DNA of 57,971 nt from NCBI GenBank assembly GCA_031119395.1, contig JAVHYA010000016.1, forward strand, positions 6,566 to 64,536, in the 5' to 3' direction. Under the pieces are notes generated by a model that saw only the letters and a program-made list of their open reading frames with translations, was not told the DNA's origin and did no database searches. The position numbers were made by a program, and so were the translations under genes. Below, piece after piece: positions 8,829 through 16,342 of this stretch (positions are counted from its first letter, which is position 1; each line of letters starts with the position of its first letter). Source of the DNA: Pseudomonadota bacterium (GTDB lineage Bacteria > Pseudomonadota > Gammaproteobacteria > Burkholderiales > Burkholderiaceae_C).

Positions 8829-8911
8829 GGGGCAAAAAGGTCACGAATGCCGGGCGCAAGCCCCCGGGGCGGGGAGGCCGGCATCGCGAAAGCGCGCCAG
8901 TATAGGAAGGC

Positions 8912-9625
8912 ATGCCCACCCTTACTCCCGCACGGCTGTTCCGTTCCTGGCTCGGCGGCTTGCCCAGCCAGTGCGCCGTCTGCCACGCCTGGCCGGCGCG
9001 CGCCCTGTGCGATGCCTGCGTGACCCGCTTCGCCCAGCCGGTGCCGCGCTGCCGCACCTGCGCGCTGCGCGTGCCCGCGGGCGTGGCGCAGTGCGGCGCC
9101 TGCCTGCGCCACCCGCCGCCGCTGGACAGCTGTCTGGCCGCCTGCGACTACGCCTGGCCCTGGACCGACTGCATCGCCCGCTTCAAGTTCCAGGGCGAGG
9201 CCGGCTGGGCCGCACCGCTGGCGACGCTGATGCGCGCCACGCCCTGGGCCGAGCCCGCCCTGGAGGCCGCCGACCGCGTGCTGCCCATGCCGCTGCACGC
9301 GCAGCGCCTGCGCGAACGCGGCTTCAACCAGGCCCTGCAGCTCGCGCGGCGGCTGGCGCCCGAACGCTGCGACGCCACCCTGCTCCTGCGCGTGCGCGAC
9401 ACGCCCTCGCAGGCCGGCCTGCCGCGCGCACAGCGCCTGCGCAACCTGCGCGGCGCCTTCGCCCTCGAGCCGCTGCGCCGGGCCGAGGTCGACGGACGCC
9501 GCGTGCTGCTGGTGGACGACGTGATGACCACCGGCGCCTCGCTCGCCGCCGCCGCGCAGGTGCTGCGCGAGGCCGGCGCGCGGCACGTCGACGCCCTGGT
9601 GCTGGCGCGCACGCCGGCGCCGTGA
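8912..9625 (+). CDS. ComF family phosphoribosyltransferase
   Basis: A 237-residue ComF-type protein. It has an N-terminal cysteine-rich zinc region (CAVC, CDAC, CRTC and CGAC pairs within the first 75 residues) and a C-terminal type I phosphoribosyltransferase domain with the PRPP-binding signature [13 protein letters not shown], preceded by the family segment [15 protein letters not shown]. In naturally competent bacteria ComF helps handle single-stranded DNA; in others (GntX) its role is unclear. It is followed 55 bases later by trmL on the same strand. Confidence 0.92.
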   Translation: MPTLTPARLFRSWLGGLPSQCAVCHAWPARALCDACVTRFAQPVPRCRTCALRVPAGVAQCGACLRHPPPLDSCLAACDYAWPWTDCIARFKFQGEAGWAAPLATLMRATPWAEPALEAADRVLPMPLHAQRLRERGFNQALQLARRLAPERCDATLLLRVRDTPSQAGLPRAQRLRNLRGAFALEPLRRAEVDGRRVLLVDDVMTTGASLAAAAQVLREAGARHVDALVLARTPAP

Positions 9626-9680
9626 CGGCTCGACCGGCCGGGGCGGCTATCCTTCGCGCCCCACCCTCCCGCACCCATTC

Positions 9681-10160
9681 ATGTTCCACATCGTCCTGGT
9701 GGAGCCCGAGATCCCGCCCAACACCGGCAACGTGATCCGGCTCGCCGCCAACACCGGCTGCGACCTGCACCTGATCGAGCCCCTGGGCTTCTCGATGGAC
9801 GACCGCCTGCTGCGCCGTGCCGGGCTCGACTACCACGAGTACGCCGAGGTGCGCCGCCATGCGGACTGGGAGGCCTTCCTCGACGCCTGCCGGCCCGATC
9901 CGGCCCGGCTCTTCGGCCTGAGCACGCGCGGCACCGGGAGCGTGCATGGCACGGCCTTCCGACCCGGCGACTGGCTGGTCTTCGGGGCCGAGACGCGCGG
10001 TCTCGCGCCCGAACTGCGCGAGCGCTTCCCGCCGGCGCGGCTGCTGCGCCTGCCGATGCGGCCCGGCCAGCGCAGCCTGAACCTGTCGAACGCCGTCGCG
10101 GTCACGGTGTTCGAGGCCTGGCGGCAGAACGGCTTCGGCGATTCGCTATCGAATTCATAG
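9681..10160 (+). CDS. trmL: tRNA (cytidine(34)-2'-O)-methyltransferase TrmL
   Basis: A 159-residue SPOUT methyltransferase that 2'-O-methylates the wobble base of leucine tRNAs. The sequence begins MFHIVLVEPEIPPNTGNVIR, the classical TrmL start, and carries VFGAETRGL and the knot segment MRPGQRSLNLSNAVAVTVFEAWRQ. The last residues (SLSNS) and the TAG stop are encoded by the left arm of the hairpin repeat that begins at 10145, so the C terminus seems to have been remodelled by that element. Confidence 0.95.
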   Translation: MFHIVLVEPEIPPNTGNVIRLAANTGCDLHLIEPLGFSMDDRLLRRAGLDYHEYAEVRRHADWEAFLDACRPDPARLFGLSTRGTGSVHGTAFRPGDWLVFGAETRGLAPELRERFPPARLLRLPMRPGQRSLNLSNAVAVTVFEAWRQNGFGDSLSNS

Positions 10161-10202
10161 CTGCCCGCGCAGGCAGGGCGGGCGCTGCGGGCCGATTCGG
10201 CT
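10145..10202 (+). repeat. Intergenic hairpin repeat, family 1, copy A
   Basis: The unit begins with a small inverted repeat (GCTAT...ATAGC), continues as CTGCCCGCGC, has a GC stem around GGCAGGGCGGGCGCTGC, and ends in GGCCGATTCGGCT. The same order of blocks recurs at 21773-21831 (minus), 31201-31260 (plus) and, truncated, at 14493-14525 (minus). The left arm overlaps the end of trmL and supplies its stop codon. No coding potential is visible. Confidence 0.8.
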
Positions 10203-10308
10203 TGGAAAGCTGAGCACCAGCTGAATCCGCGCCGGCGCCGGCGGCGTATAGACACGTGTGGCGCGCTGTGCGCCACGCCCCGTCGTCCAACCCTTCCAGG
10301 AGTCCGCC

Positions 10309-10596
10309 ATGACGCGCATGTCCCTCAGCCTCGCCGCCCTCGCCCTCGTCGCCGCCACCGGGGCCCAGGCCTTCCAGGGCGAGCAGAACCCCAACCCGCC
10401 CGCACCCTTCCAGTCGACGCTCTCGCGCGCCGAGGTGCAGGCCCAGGCCCGCCAGGCGCAGCCGATCGGCAACGGCGGCACCGGTGTCCATCGCCCGACC
10501 GCCGGCAACGTCGACCGCGAGGCCGTGCGCGCCGGCGCGGTGGCCGCAGCCCGCCGCGGCTCGGCCAACTACGGCACCATCGGCATGCCGATGTGA
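10309..10596 (+). CDS. Small secreted DUF4148-like protein
   Basis: A 95-residue protein with an N-terminal signal peptide (SLSLAALALVAATGAQA, cleavage near A20) followed by a short polar chain. It includes STLSRAEVQAQARQA and VDREAVRAGAVAAARRG, the pattern of DUF4148-type periplasmic proteins abundant in Burkholderiales. A related protein is encoded at 33651-34058. The start at 10309 has CAGGAG upstream; a longer reading from 10258 lacks a signal peptide at its N terminus. Function unknown. Confidence 0.75.
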   Translation: MTRMSLSLAALALVAATGAQAFQGEQNPNPPAPFQSTLSRAEVQAQARQAQPIGNGGTGVHRPTAGNVDREAVRAGAVAAARRGSANYGTIGMPM

Positions 10597-10615
10597 GCCG
10601 GCGCGGCGCCCGTCC

Positions 10616-11077
10616 TCACGGGTAGCGGCGCACCACCGACTCGGCCACGCAGGCCGGTTTGCCCGCCCCTTCGAGCTCGATGGTGGTCTCCCACACCATC
10701 TGCACGCCGCCGCCGTCGATCGGCTCGCTCGACAGCAGCTTCATGTGGCCGCGCAGCCGGCTGCCCACCGGCACCGGCGACATGAAGCGCACGCGGTTGA
10801 GCCCGTAGTTCACGCCCATGCGCGACTCGACCACTTCCACCCCGCCCTCGAAGATCTTCGGCAGCAGCGACAGGGTCAGGAAGCCGTGCGCGATGGGCGC
10901 GCCGAAGGGCCCGGCCTTGGCCCGCTCGACGTCCACGTGGATCCACTGGTGGTCGCCCGTGGCCTCGGCGAACTGGTTCACCTGCGCCTGCGTCACGGTG
11001 ATCCAGTCGCTGGTCGCCACCTGCTGGCCGACGCAGGCGGCCAGGTCCTGAAGGGTCTGGAAGGTCTTCTTCGTCAT
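10616..11077 (-). CDS. MaoC family (R)-specific enoyl-CoA hydratase-like protein
   Basis: A 153-residue single hot-dog-fold protein of the MaoC/NodN type. It carries the hydratase-2 motif as FAEATGDHQWIHVDVERAKAGPFGAPIAHGFLTLSL, with the catalytic Asp and His, and the later VRFMSPVPVGSRLRGHM segment. Such enzymes hydrate 2-enoyl-CoAs to (R)-3-hydroxyacyl-CoAs or act as thioesterase relatives. It is convergent with the small secreted protein gene, 19 bases apart. The substrate cannot be read from the sequence. Confidence 0.88.
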   Translation of the reverse strand: MTKKTFQTLQDLAACVGQQVATSDWITVTQAQVNQFAEATGDHQWIHVDVERAKAGPFGAPIAHGFLTLSLLPKIFEGGVEVVESRMGVNYGLNRVRFMSPVPVGSRLRGHMKLLSSEPIDGGGVQMVWETTIELEGAGKPACVAESVVRRYP

Positions 11078-11148
11078 GCGGCGCATTCTGGCGCCGGCGG
11101 TGCAGGCCGCGATGTCGGCGCCGCGACAAGCCGGCTCAGGGATTCACC

Positions 11149-11772
11149 TCAGCGCGCGTCCAGCCAAGCCGTCAGCGGCTCCCACTGCGCCAGGTCGCGC
11201 TGCACGCGGCCCGGCGCGATGTCGTAGAGCGTGAGCCCGCGCGCGGCCAGCTGCACATAGTTCTGCGTGTCGCGCAGCTCGGCGACCACGGGCAGGCCGA
11301 GCTGGCCGACGAACTCGCGCAGCCGCTCGGCCGCGAGCGTCCGCGCATCCACCCGCATGCCGACCAGCCCGACCCGCGTGCGCGTGCCCGCCGTGCGCTC
11401 GGCCAGCCGGTCGAGGAATTCGCGCGTGGCGTAGATGTCGAAGATGCTCGGCTGCAGCGGCACGACCACCGCGTCGGCCAGCGCCAGCACCTCCTTGAGT
11501 CGCCTGCCGTGCAGCCCGGCCGGGGAATCGAGCACCGCGTGGGTGGTGCCGGGCGGTGGCTTGAGGAGGTCGCCGTCGGCATTCGCATCCCAGCTGCGGA
11601 TCGGCGCGGCGGCCGGCGGCCGCAGCCCCAGCCACAGGCGCGAGGACTGCTGGCGGTCGATGTCGCCCAGCATCACGGCGTGCCCCTGGCTGGCGAAATA
11701 GCCCGCGATGTTCGTCGCGAGCGTGGACTTGCCCACGCCGCCCTTGGGATTGGCGACCAGAACGACCGGCAT
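11149..11772 (-). CDS. ParA/MinD family P-loop ATPase, orphan
   Basis: A 207-residue deviant Walker A ATPase. MPVVLVANPKGGVGKSTLATNIAGYFASQG is the ParA signature with the second lysine, LGDIDRQQSS is the switch I/Walker A' region and AVLDSPAGLHG is a Walker B variant. The protein is close to the minimal ParA size and has no partner parB or cargo gene beside it. It may position a protein or act as a MipZ/McdA-like orphan. It is divergent from the KefF-like gene with 104 bases between them. Confidence 0.88.
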   Translation of the reverse strand: MPVVLVANPKGGVGKSTLATNIAGYFASQGHAVMLGDIDRQQSSRLWLGLRPPAAAPIRSWDANADGDLLKPPPGTTHAVLDSPAGLHGRRLKEVLALADAVVVPLQPSIFDIYATREFLDRLAERTAGTRTRVGLVGMRVDARTLAAERLREFVGQLGLPVVAELRDTQNYVQLAARGLTLYDIAPGRVQRDLAQWEPLTAWLDAR

Positions 11773-11876
11773 GGCAGCGACTCCTGCGATGTGCGATGGG
11801 TCTCGATGGTAGGGGCAAGTCCGCGACGCTGTCCCGCGCGCGGCGCGGCCGGCCGGCTTGCGCTATGTTCGCGGCC

Positions 11877-12629
11877 ATGACGACAACAACACAGACCCCA
11901 GGGAGCGGTGCGTCCATCTATCTGCTGGCCGCCCACCCGCGCTGGCGCGACTCGCGCGTGAACCGCCGGCTGCTGGCCGCCGCCCGCGAGGTGCCGGGCG
12001 TGGACATCAACGACCTGTACGCCACCTATCCCGACTACACCATCGACGTCGAGGCCGAGCAGGAACGGCTGGCGCGGGCCGACCTGCTGGTGATGCTGCA
12101 CCCGATCCAGTGGTACTCGATGCCGCCGCTGCAGAAGCTCTGGCTCGACGACGTGCTCGCCTACGGATGGGCCTACGGCCAGGGCGGCCAGGCACTGCGC
12201 GGCAAGGACCTGTGGCTGGTCGCCACCACCGGCGGCCCCGAGGCCAGCTACCACCCCACCAGCTACAACCGCTACTTCTTCGACGCCTTCCTGCCGCCCT
12301 ACGAGCAGACCGCGGCCCTGTGCGGCATGCGCTTCCTGCCGCCGCTGGTGCTGCATGGCGCGCGCAGCGTGCCCGAGGCCGAGGTCGCCGCGCACGTGAA
12401 AACCTTCGCCGACCGGCTCGCCAGCTACCCGCACTGGCCCGAGATGGACGAGCTGGGCGTCTGCCCGACCTGCGAGGTGCCGGACTCCGACCGCCCGGCC
12501 GATGCCACGCGCACCGGCGACCACCCCTCCGGCCGCGCCTTCTTCACGGCGCTGCAGGACACGCTGGGCCGCGTGAACGCGTCGGGTGCCGCCACGGCAC
12601 CGGGCGCCCGGGCACCGGAGGCGCACTGA
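11877..12629 (+). CDS. NAD(P)H-dependent flavodoxin-fold oxidoreductase, KefF-like
   Basis: A 250-residue protein of the flavodoxin-2/NAD(P)H:quinone oxidoreductase family that binds FMN or FAD. Key segments are YLLAAHPRWRDSRVNRRLLAAA at the phosphate-binding end, LVMLHPIQWYSMPPLQKLWLDDV, and LVATTGGPEASYHP. Its stop overlaps the start of the KefC-like antiporter (TGATG), the arrangement of the ancillary protein KefF with KefC in enterobacteria. It has a C-terminal extension of about 55 residues with a CPTC pair that typical KefF proteins lack. Quinone reduction and antiporter activation are inferred. Confidence 0.85.
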   Translation: MTTTTQTPGSGASIYLLAAHPRWRDSRVNRRLLAAAREVPGVDINDLYATYPDYTIDVEAEQERLARADLLVMLHPIQWYSMPPLQKLWLDDVLAYGWAYGQGGQALRGKDLWLVATTGGPEASYHPTSYNRYFFDAFLPPYEQTAALCGMRFLPPLVLHGARSVPEAEVAAHVKTFADRLASYPHWPEMDELGVCPTCEVPDSDRPADATRTGDHPSGRAFFTALQDTLGRVNASGAATAPGARAPEAH

Positions 12630-14485
12630 TGGAACACGCGCCTGCCTGGCTGACCAACAGCCTCATCTACCTCAGCGCGGCCGTCATCGTGGTGCCGCTG
12701 TCGCGCGCCCTCGGGCTGGGCGCCATCATCGGCTACCTGGTGGCCGGCATCGCGATCGGGCCCTCGGGCCTGGGGCTCGTCTCGAGCGTGGAGGACGTGC
12801 TGCACTTCGCAGAGTTCGGCGTCGTGCTGATGCTGTTCCTGGTCGGCCTGGAGCTCGAGCCCAGGCGGCTGTGGAACCTGCGGCGGCCCATCTTCGGCTG
12901 GGGCACGGCGCAGGTGGTCAGTTGCGCCGCGGTGCTCTTCGCCATCGGCTGCGCGCTGGGCGCGGACTGGCGCGTGTCGCTGGTGGCCTCGCTGGGACTG
13001 GCGTTGTCGTCCACCGCCATCGCGCTGCAGGTGTTCGGCGAACGCAACCTGCTCAAGACGGCCAGCGGCCAGGCCGGCTTCTCGATCCTGCTGTTCCAGG
13101 ACGTCGCGGCCATCCCGATCCTGGCCCTGCTGCCGCTGCTGGCCGGAAGCACCGACCATGCGCCCATCGCCGCGGCGGACCGCGCCATCGAGGCGGCCAA
13201 GATCGTCGGCGTGATCGCCGGCATCATCCTCGGCGGCCGCCTGCTGCTGCGCCCGCTGCTGCGCTGGATCGCGCGCAGCAACACGCCCGAGATCTTCACC
13301 GCCACCGCGCTGCTGCTGGTGGTGGCGATCGCGGCGTTGATGCAGTTCGTGGGCCTGTCGATGGCGCTGGGCGCCTTCCTGGCCGGCGTGCTGCTGGCCG
13401 AGAGCGAGTACCGCCGCGAGCTGGAGACCGACATCGAGCCCTTCAAGGGGCTGCTGCTGGGGCTGTTCTTCATCGCCGTGGGCATGACGATCGACTTCGC
13501 CGTGGTGCTCGCGCACCCGCTGCTCATTGCCGGCCTGGTGCTCGGCTTCATGGCGGTGAAGTTCGTCGTCATCTACCTGCTGGCCAAGGCCATGGACATC
13601 CCCAAGGTGCAGCGGCCGGTGTTCACGCTGCTGCTGGCGCAGGGCGGCGAGTTCGCCTTCGTCGTGTTCCAGGCGGCGGGGCCGCAGGTGCTGCCGGCCG
13701 AGACCACCTCGCTGCTGATCGGCGCGGTGGCGCTGTCGATGCTGGTGTCGCCGCTGCTGCTGGTGGCCATCGACCGCTACGTGCTGGCGCGCTACCGCGA
13801 GAAGCCCCGCACCGAGATGGAGGAGATCGCCGAGCAGCAGGACGCCAAGGTGCTGATCTGCGGCTTCGGCCGCTATGGCCAGATCGTCGGCCGCGTGCTG
13901 CTGTCGCAGGGCATGGGCGTGACGGTGCTGGACCACGACCCCGACACGGTGGAAGGCCTGCGGGAGTTCGGCTTCCGCGTCTTCTACGGCGACGCGACGC
14001 GCCTGGACCTGCTGCGCGTCGCAGGCGGCGCCACGGCGAAGGTGATCGTGGTGGCGGTGGACGAGATCGAGACCTCGCTGGAGATCGTCGACCTGGTCCG
14101 GGAGAACTTCCCGCAGGCGAGGATCGTCGCGCGGGCACGCAACCTGGGCCACTACTACCAGTTGCGCGACCGCGGCGTGGAGATGGCCGAGCGCGAGGTG
14201 TTCGAGTCCTCGCTGCGCAGCGCGCGCTCGGTGCTCGAATCGCTGGGCTGGCCCGCGCACGAGGCGCGCGAGGCGGCGATGCGCTTCCGGTCGCGGAACA
14301 TCAAGATCGCCGAGGCGAGCTACCCGCACTACAAGGACCGCGCGAAGCTCATCGCGGTGGCCAAGGAGGGGCGCCAGCAGTTCGAGGAGCAGATGGCCCG
14401 CGAGCGCGAGGAGCGCCGCCAGCGCACGCAGCGCGACTGGGGCACCGACCGCAGCGACGATTCCTCGAGCGAAATCACCCGCTGA
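12629..14485 (+). CDS. kefC: KefB/KefC-type K+/H+ antiporter with RCK (TrkA-N) domain
   Basis: A 618-residue CPA2 antiporter. The first 380 residues form about a dozen membrane helices with family segments GAIIGYLVAGIAIGPSGLGL, VGLELEPRRLW, LSSTAIALQVF, GFSILLFQDVAAIPILALLPLL and LLAQGGEFAFVVF. A cytoplasmic RCK domain begins with VLICGFGRYGQIVGRVLLSQG and binds nucleotide. In the enterobacterial relatives glutathione gates potassium efflux to acidify the cytoplasm during electrophile stress. Translational coupling to the KefF-like gene supports the same kind of two-component channel here. Confidence 0.9.
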   Translation: MEHAPAWLTNSLIYLSAAVIVVPLSRALGLGAIIGYLVAGIAIGPSGLGLVSSVEDVLHFAEFGVVLMLFLVGLELEPRRLWNLRRPIFGWGTAQVVSCAAVLFAIGCALGADWRVSLVASLGLALSSTAIALQVFGERNLLKTASGQAGFSILLFQDVAAIPILALLPLLAGSTDHAPIAAADRAIEAAKIVGVIAGIILGGRLLLRPLLRWIARSNTPEIFTATALLLVVAIAALMQFVGLSMALGAFLAGVLLAESEYRRELETDIEPFKGLLLGLFFIAVGMTIDFAVVLAHPLLIAGLVLGFMAVKFVVIYLLAKAMDIPKVQRPVFTLLLAQGGEFAFVVFQAAGPQVLPAETTSLLIGAVALSMLVSPLLLVAIDRYVLARYREKPRTEMEEIAEQQDAKVLICGFGRYGQIVGRVLLSQGMGVTVLDHDPDTVEGLREFGFRVFYGDATRLDLLRVAGGATAKVIVVAVDEIETSLEIVDLVRENFPQARIVARARNLGHYYQLRDRGVEMAEREVFESSLRSARSVLESLGWPAHEAREAAMRFRSRNIKIAEASYPHYKDRAKLIAVAKEGRQQFEEQMAREREERRQRTQRDWGTDRSDDSSSEITR

Positions 14486-14492
14486 CGGCCGA

Positions 14493-14525
14493 CCAGCCTG
14501 CGCAAGCAGCTATCGTTTCGATAGC
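14493..14525 (-). repeat. Intergenic hairpin repeat, family 1, truncated copy B
   Basis: It lies between the convergent ends of kefC and the amidohydrolase gene. A perfect seven-base inverted repeat (GCTATCG / CGATAGC around TTT) at 14509-14525 is followed, on the minus strand, by CTGCTTGCGCAGGC. This is the left portion of the family 1 unit without the full right stem. The compact hairpin could also act as a weak terminator, although there is no T run. Confidence 0.65.
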
Positions 14526-14535
14526 ATTGACTGCG

Positions 14536-15411
14536 TCAGGCGGCCGCCGCGCCCAGCTTGAGCAGCCGCATCGCGTTGCCCTTGAGGATGCCGGGCATCA
14601 CCTCGGGCTTGAAGCCGGCGTCCTCGAAGTCCTTCATCCAGCGGTCGGGCGTGATGAGCGGGTAGTCGCTGCCGAAGAGGATGCGGTCCTTGAGCAGCGT
14701 GTTGGCGTACTGCACCAGCTGCTTCGGGAAGTACTTGGGGCTCCAGCCCGAGAGGTCGATCCACACGTTGGGCTTGTGCGTGGCGACCGACAGCGCCTCG
14801 TCCTGCCACGGGAAGCTGGGGTGGGCCATGATGATCTGCATGTCGGGGAAGTCGATCGCCACGTCGTCCAGGTGCATCGGGTTGCTGTACTCCAGCCTGA
14901 GGCCGCCGCCGCAGCGCATGCCCGAGCCGATGCCGCTGTGGCCGGTGTGGAAGACGGCCGGCAGGTTGTATTCGGCGATCACCTCGTAGATGGGCCAGGC
15001 CATGCGGTCGTAGGGGTGGTAGCCCTGCACCGTGGGGTGGAACTTGAAGCCCTTGACGCCGTGCTCCTCGATCAGCCGGCGCGCCTCGCGCGCGCCCATC
15101 TTGCCCTTGTGCGGATCGATGCTGCCGAAGGCGATCATGACGTCGCTGTTCTTCTGCGCCGCCTCGGCGATCTCCTCGTTGGGGATGCGCCGGCGGCCCA
15201 TGTTGGACTCGGCATCGACCATGAACATCACCAGCCCGATCCTGCGTTCGCGGTAGTAGTCGATGCTCTCCTGGATGGTCGGGCGGCGGCCCGACTTGAA
15301 GTACTTGTCGGCCGCGCGGTCGTACTCCTCGCCGTAGTTGTCGAAGGGGTTCCAGCAGCTCACCTCGGCATGGGTGTGCATGTCGATGGCGATGAGGTTG
15401 TCGATGTCCAT
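14536..15411 (-). CDS. Amidohydrolase family 2 (ACMSD-like) metal-dependent hydrolase
   Basis: A 291-residue TIM-barrel amidohydrolase. It starts MDIDNLIAIDMHTHAE with the metal-binding HxH, has GFKFHPTVQGYHP, the metal histidine in VFHTGHSG, a later histidine in IIMAHPSFPW, and the catalytic aspartate in RILFGSDYPL. Members hydrolyse or decarboxylate aromatic or ring-cleavage acids. The ATG at 15411 has GGAG upstream; a start nine codons earlier lacks support. It is divergent from the crotonase/feruloyl-CoA synthetase genes, so it may share their regulation and act on a lignin-derived intermediate. The exact substrate is unknown. Confidence 0.85.
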   Translation of the reverse strand: MDIDNLIAIDMHTHAEVSCWNPFDNYGEEYDRAADKYFKSGRRPTIQESIDYYRERRIGLVMFMVDAESNMGRRRIPNEEIAEAAQKNSDVMIAFGSIDPHKGKMGAREARRLIEEHGVKGFKFHPTVQGYHPYDRMAWPIYEVIAEYNLPAVFHTGHSGIGSGMRCGGGLRLEYSNPMHLDDVAIDFPDMQIIMAHPSFPWQDEALSVATHKPNVWIDLSGWSPKYFPKQLVQYANTLLKDRILFGSDYPLITPDRWMKDFEDAGFKPEVMPGILKGNAMRLLKLGAAAA

Positions 15412-15464
15412 GGGTCGTCTCCGGGCAAGGGTAAACACTGAGTCGGCAAGGCTGCGCCGCGCTT

Positions 15465-15497
15465 GAATTGATTATTTTCCATAACCATAATCGATTC
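15465..15497. promoter_or_regulatory. Inverted-repeat candidate operator of the ferulate-type locus
   Basis: The divergent region between the amidohydrolase and crotonase genes holds an 11-base inverted repeat with one mismatch, GAATTGATTAT and ATAATCGATTC, separated by 11 bases. The site is strikingly AT-rich against the surrounding GC-rich DNA and lies 28 bases before the crotonase start. Its size suits a dimeric MarR-family repressor, and a MarR gene closes this locus at 23608. The link between the two is inferred. Confidence 0.6.
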
Positions 15498-15525
15498 ACT
15501 CCCAGACCGCAATGATGACGCCCCC

Positions 15526-16302
15526 ATGAGCACTTCCGCCGACCTCCAACTCGACCTCCAGGGCGACATCGCCATCGTGCGCCTGACCCGCGCGAGCAAG
15601 CGCAACGCCTTGAACGACGCGCTCATCCTCGCACTGCGCGACACCTTCCAGAACCTGCCTTCGTCGGTGCGTGCCGTCGTCATCGACGGCGACGGCCCGC
15701 ACTTCTGCGCCGGGCTCGACCTGTCGGAGATCAAGGAGCGCGACGCCGGCCAGGGCATGATGCATTCGCGCATGTGGCACCAGGCGCTGGCCTGCATCGA
15801 GCAGGGCCCGGTGCCCGTGGTGGCCGCGCTGCACGGCGCCGTGGTCGGCGGCGGGCTGGAGCTGGCGAGCGCCTGCCATATCCGCGTGGCCGACGCCTCC
15901 ACCTTCTATGCGCTGCCCGAGGGCTCGCGCGGCATCTTCGTGGGCGGCGGCGGCTCGGTGCGCATCCCCAAGCTCATCGGCGTGGCCCGCATGACCGACA
16001 TGATGATGACGGGCCGCGTCTACAACGCCGAGGACGGCGAGCGCGCCAACTTCGCCCAGTACCTGGTGCCCGAGGGCGCGGCGCTCGACAAGGCGATCGA
16101 GATCGCCCGCCGCGTCGCCACCAACGCGCCGCTGACCAACTACGCGCTGATGCACGCGCTGCCGCGCATCGCCGAGCAGCCGGCCGACCACGGCTTCTTC
16201 ACCGAGGCGCTGATTTCCGGCATCGTGCAGGACGCGCCCGACGCCAAGGAGCGCGTGCGCGCCTTCCTCGAAGGCAAGGCCGGCAAGGTCACCAAGAGCT
16301 GA
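15526..16302 (+). CDS. Crotonase/enoyl-CoA hydratase family protein
   Basis: A 258-residue crotonase-fold protein. The oxyanion-hole segments are HFCAGLDLSEIKE and AALHGAVVGGGLELASACHIRVAD, and the acidic catalytic position is in FYALPEGSRGIFVGGGG. It opens the plus-strand gene run that continues with a feruloyl-CoA synthetase 40 bases later. It hydrates, or hydrates and cleaves, an aryl-propenoyl-CoA by inference. The sequence does not read like classical hydroxycinnamoyl-CoA hydratase-lyase, so a simple hydratase step of side-chain beta-oxidation is at least as likely. Confidence 0.85.
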   Translation: MSTSADLQLDLQGDIAIVRLTRASKRNALNDALILALRDTFQNLPSSVRAVVIDGDGPHFCAGLDLSEIKERDAGQGMMHSRMWHQALACIEQGPVPVVAALHGAVVGGGLELASACHIRVADASTFYALPEGSRGIFVGGGGSVRIPKLIGVARMTDMMMTGRVYNAEDGERANFAQYLVPEGAALDKAIEIARRVATNAPLTNYALMHALPRIAEQPADHGFFTEALISGIVQDAPDAKERVRAFLEGKAGKVTKS

Positions 16303-16342
16303 GACGCTGACGCGCCCCCACACCCACTCGACGGAGATCGAC

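Noticed and set aside
12586-15441. A 951-codon plus-strand frame running through kefC and past its end
   Set aside because: It is the shifted frame of kefC, continuing antisense through the amidohydrolase gene. Composition is Arg/Ala/Gly-rich without any motif.
15526-16302. Naming the crotonase hydroxycinnamoyl-CoA hydratase-lyase
   Set aside because: The sequence lacks the characteristic patterns that I know for that enzyme, so only the superfamily name is used.
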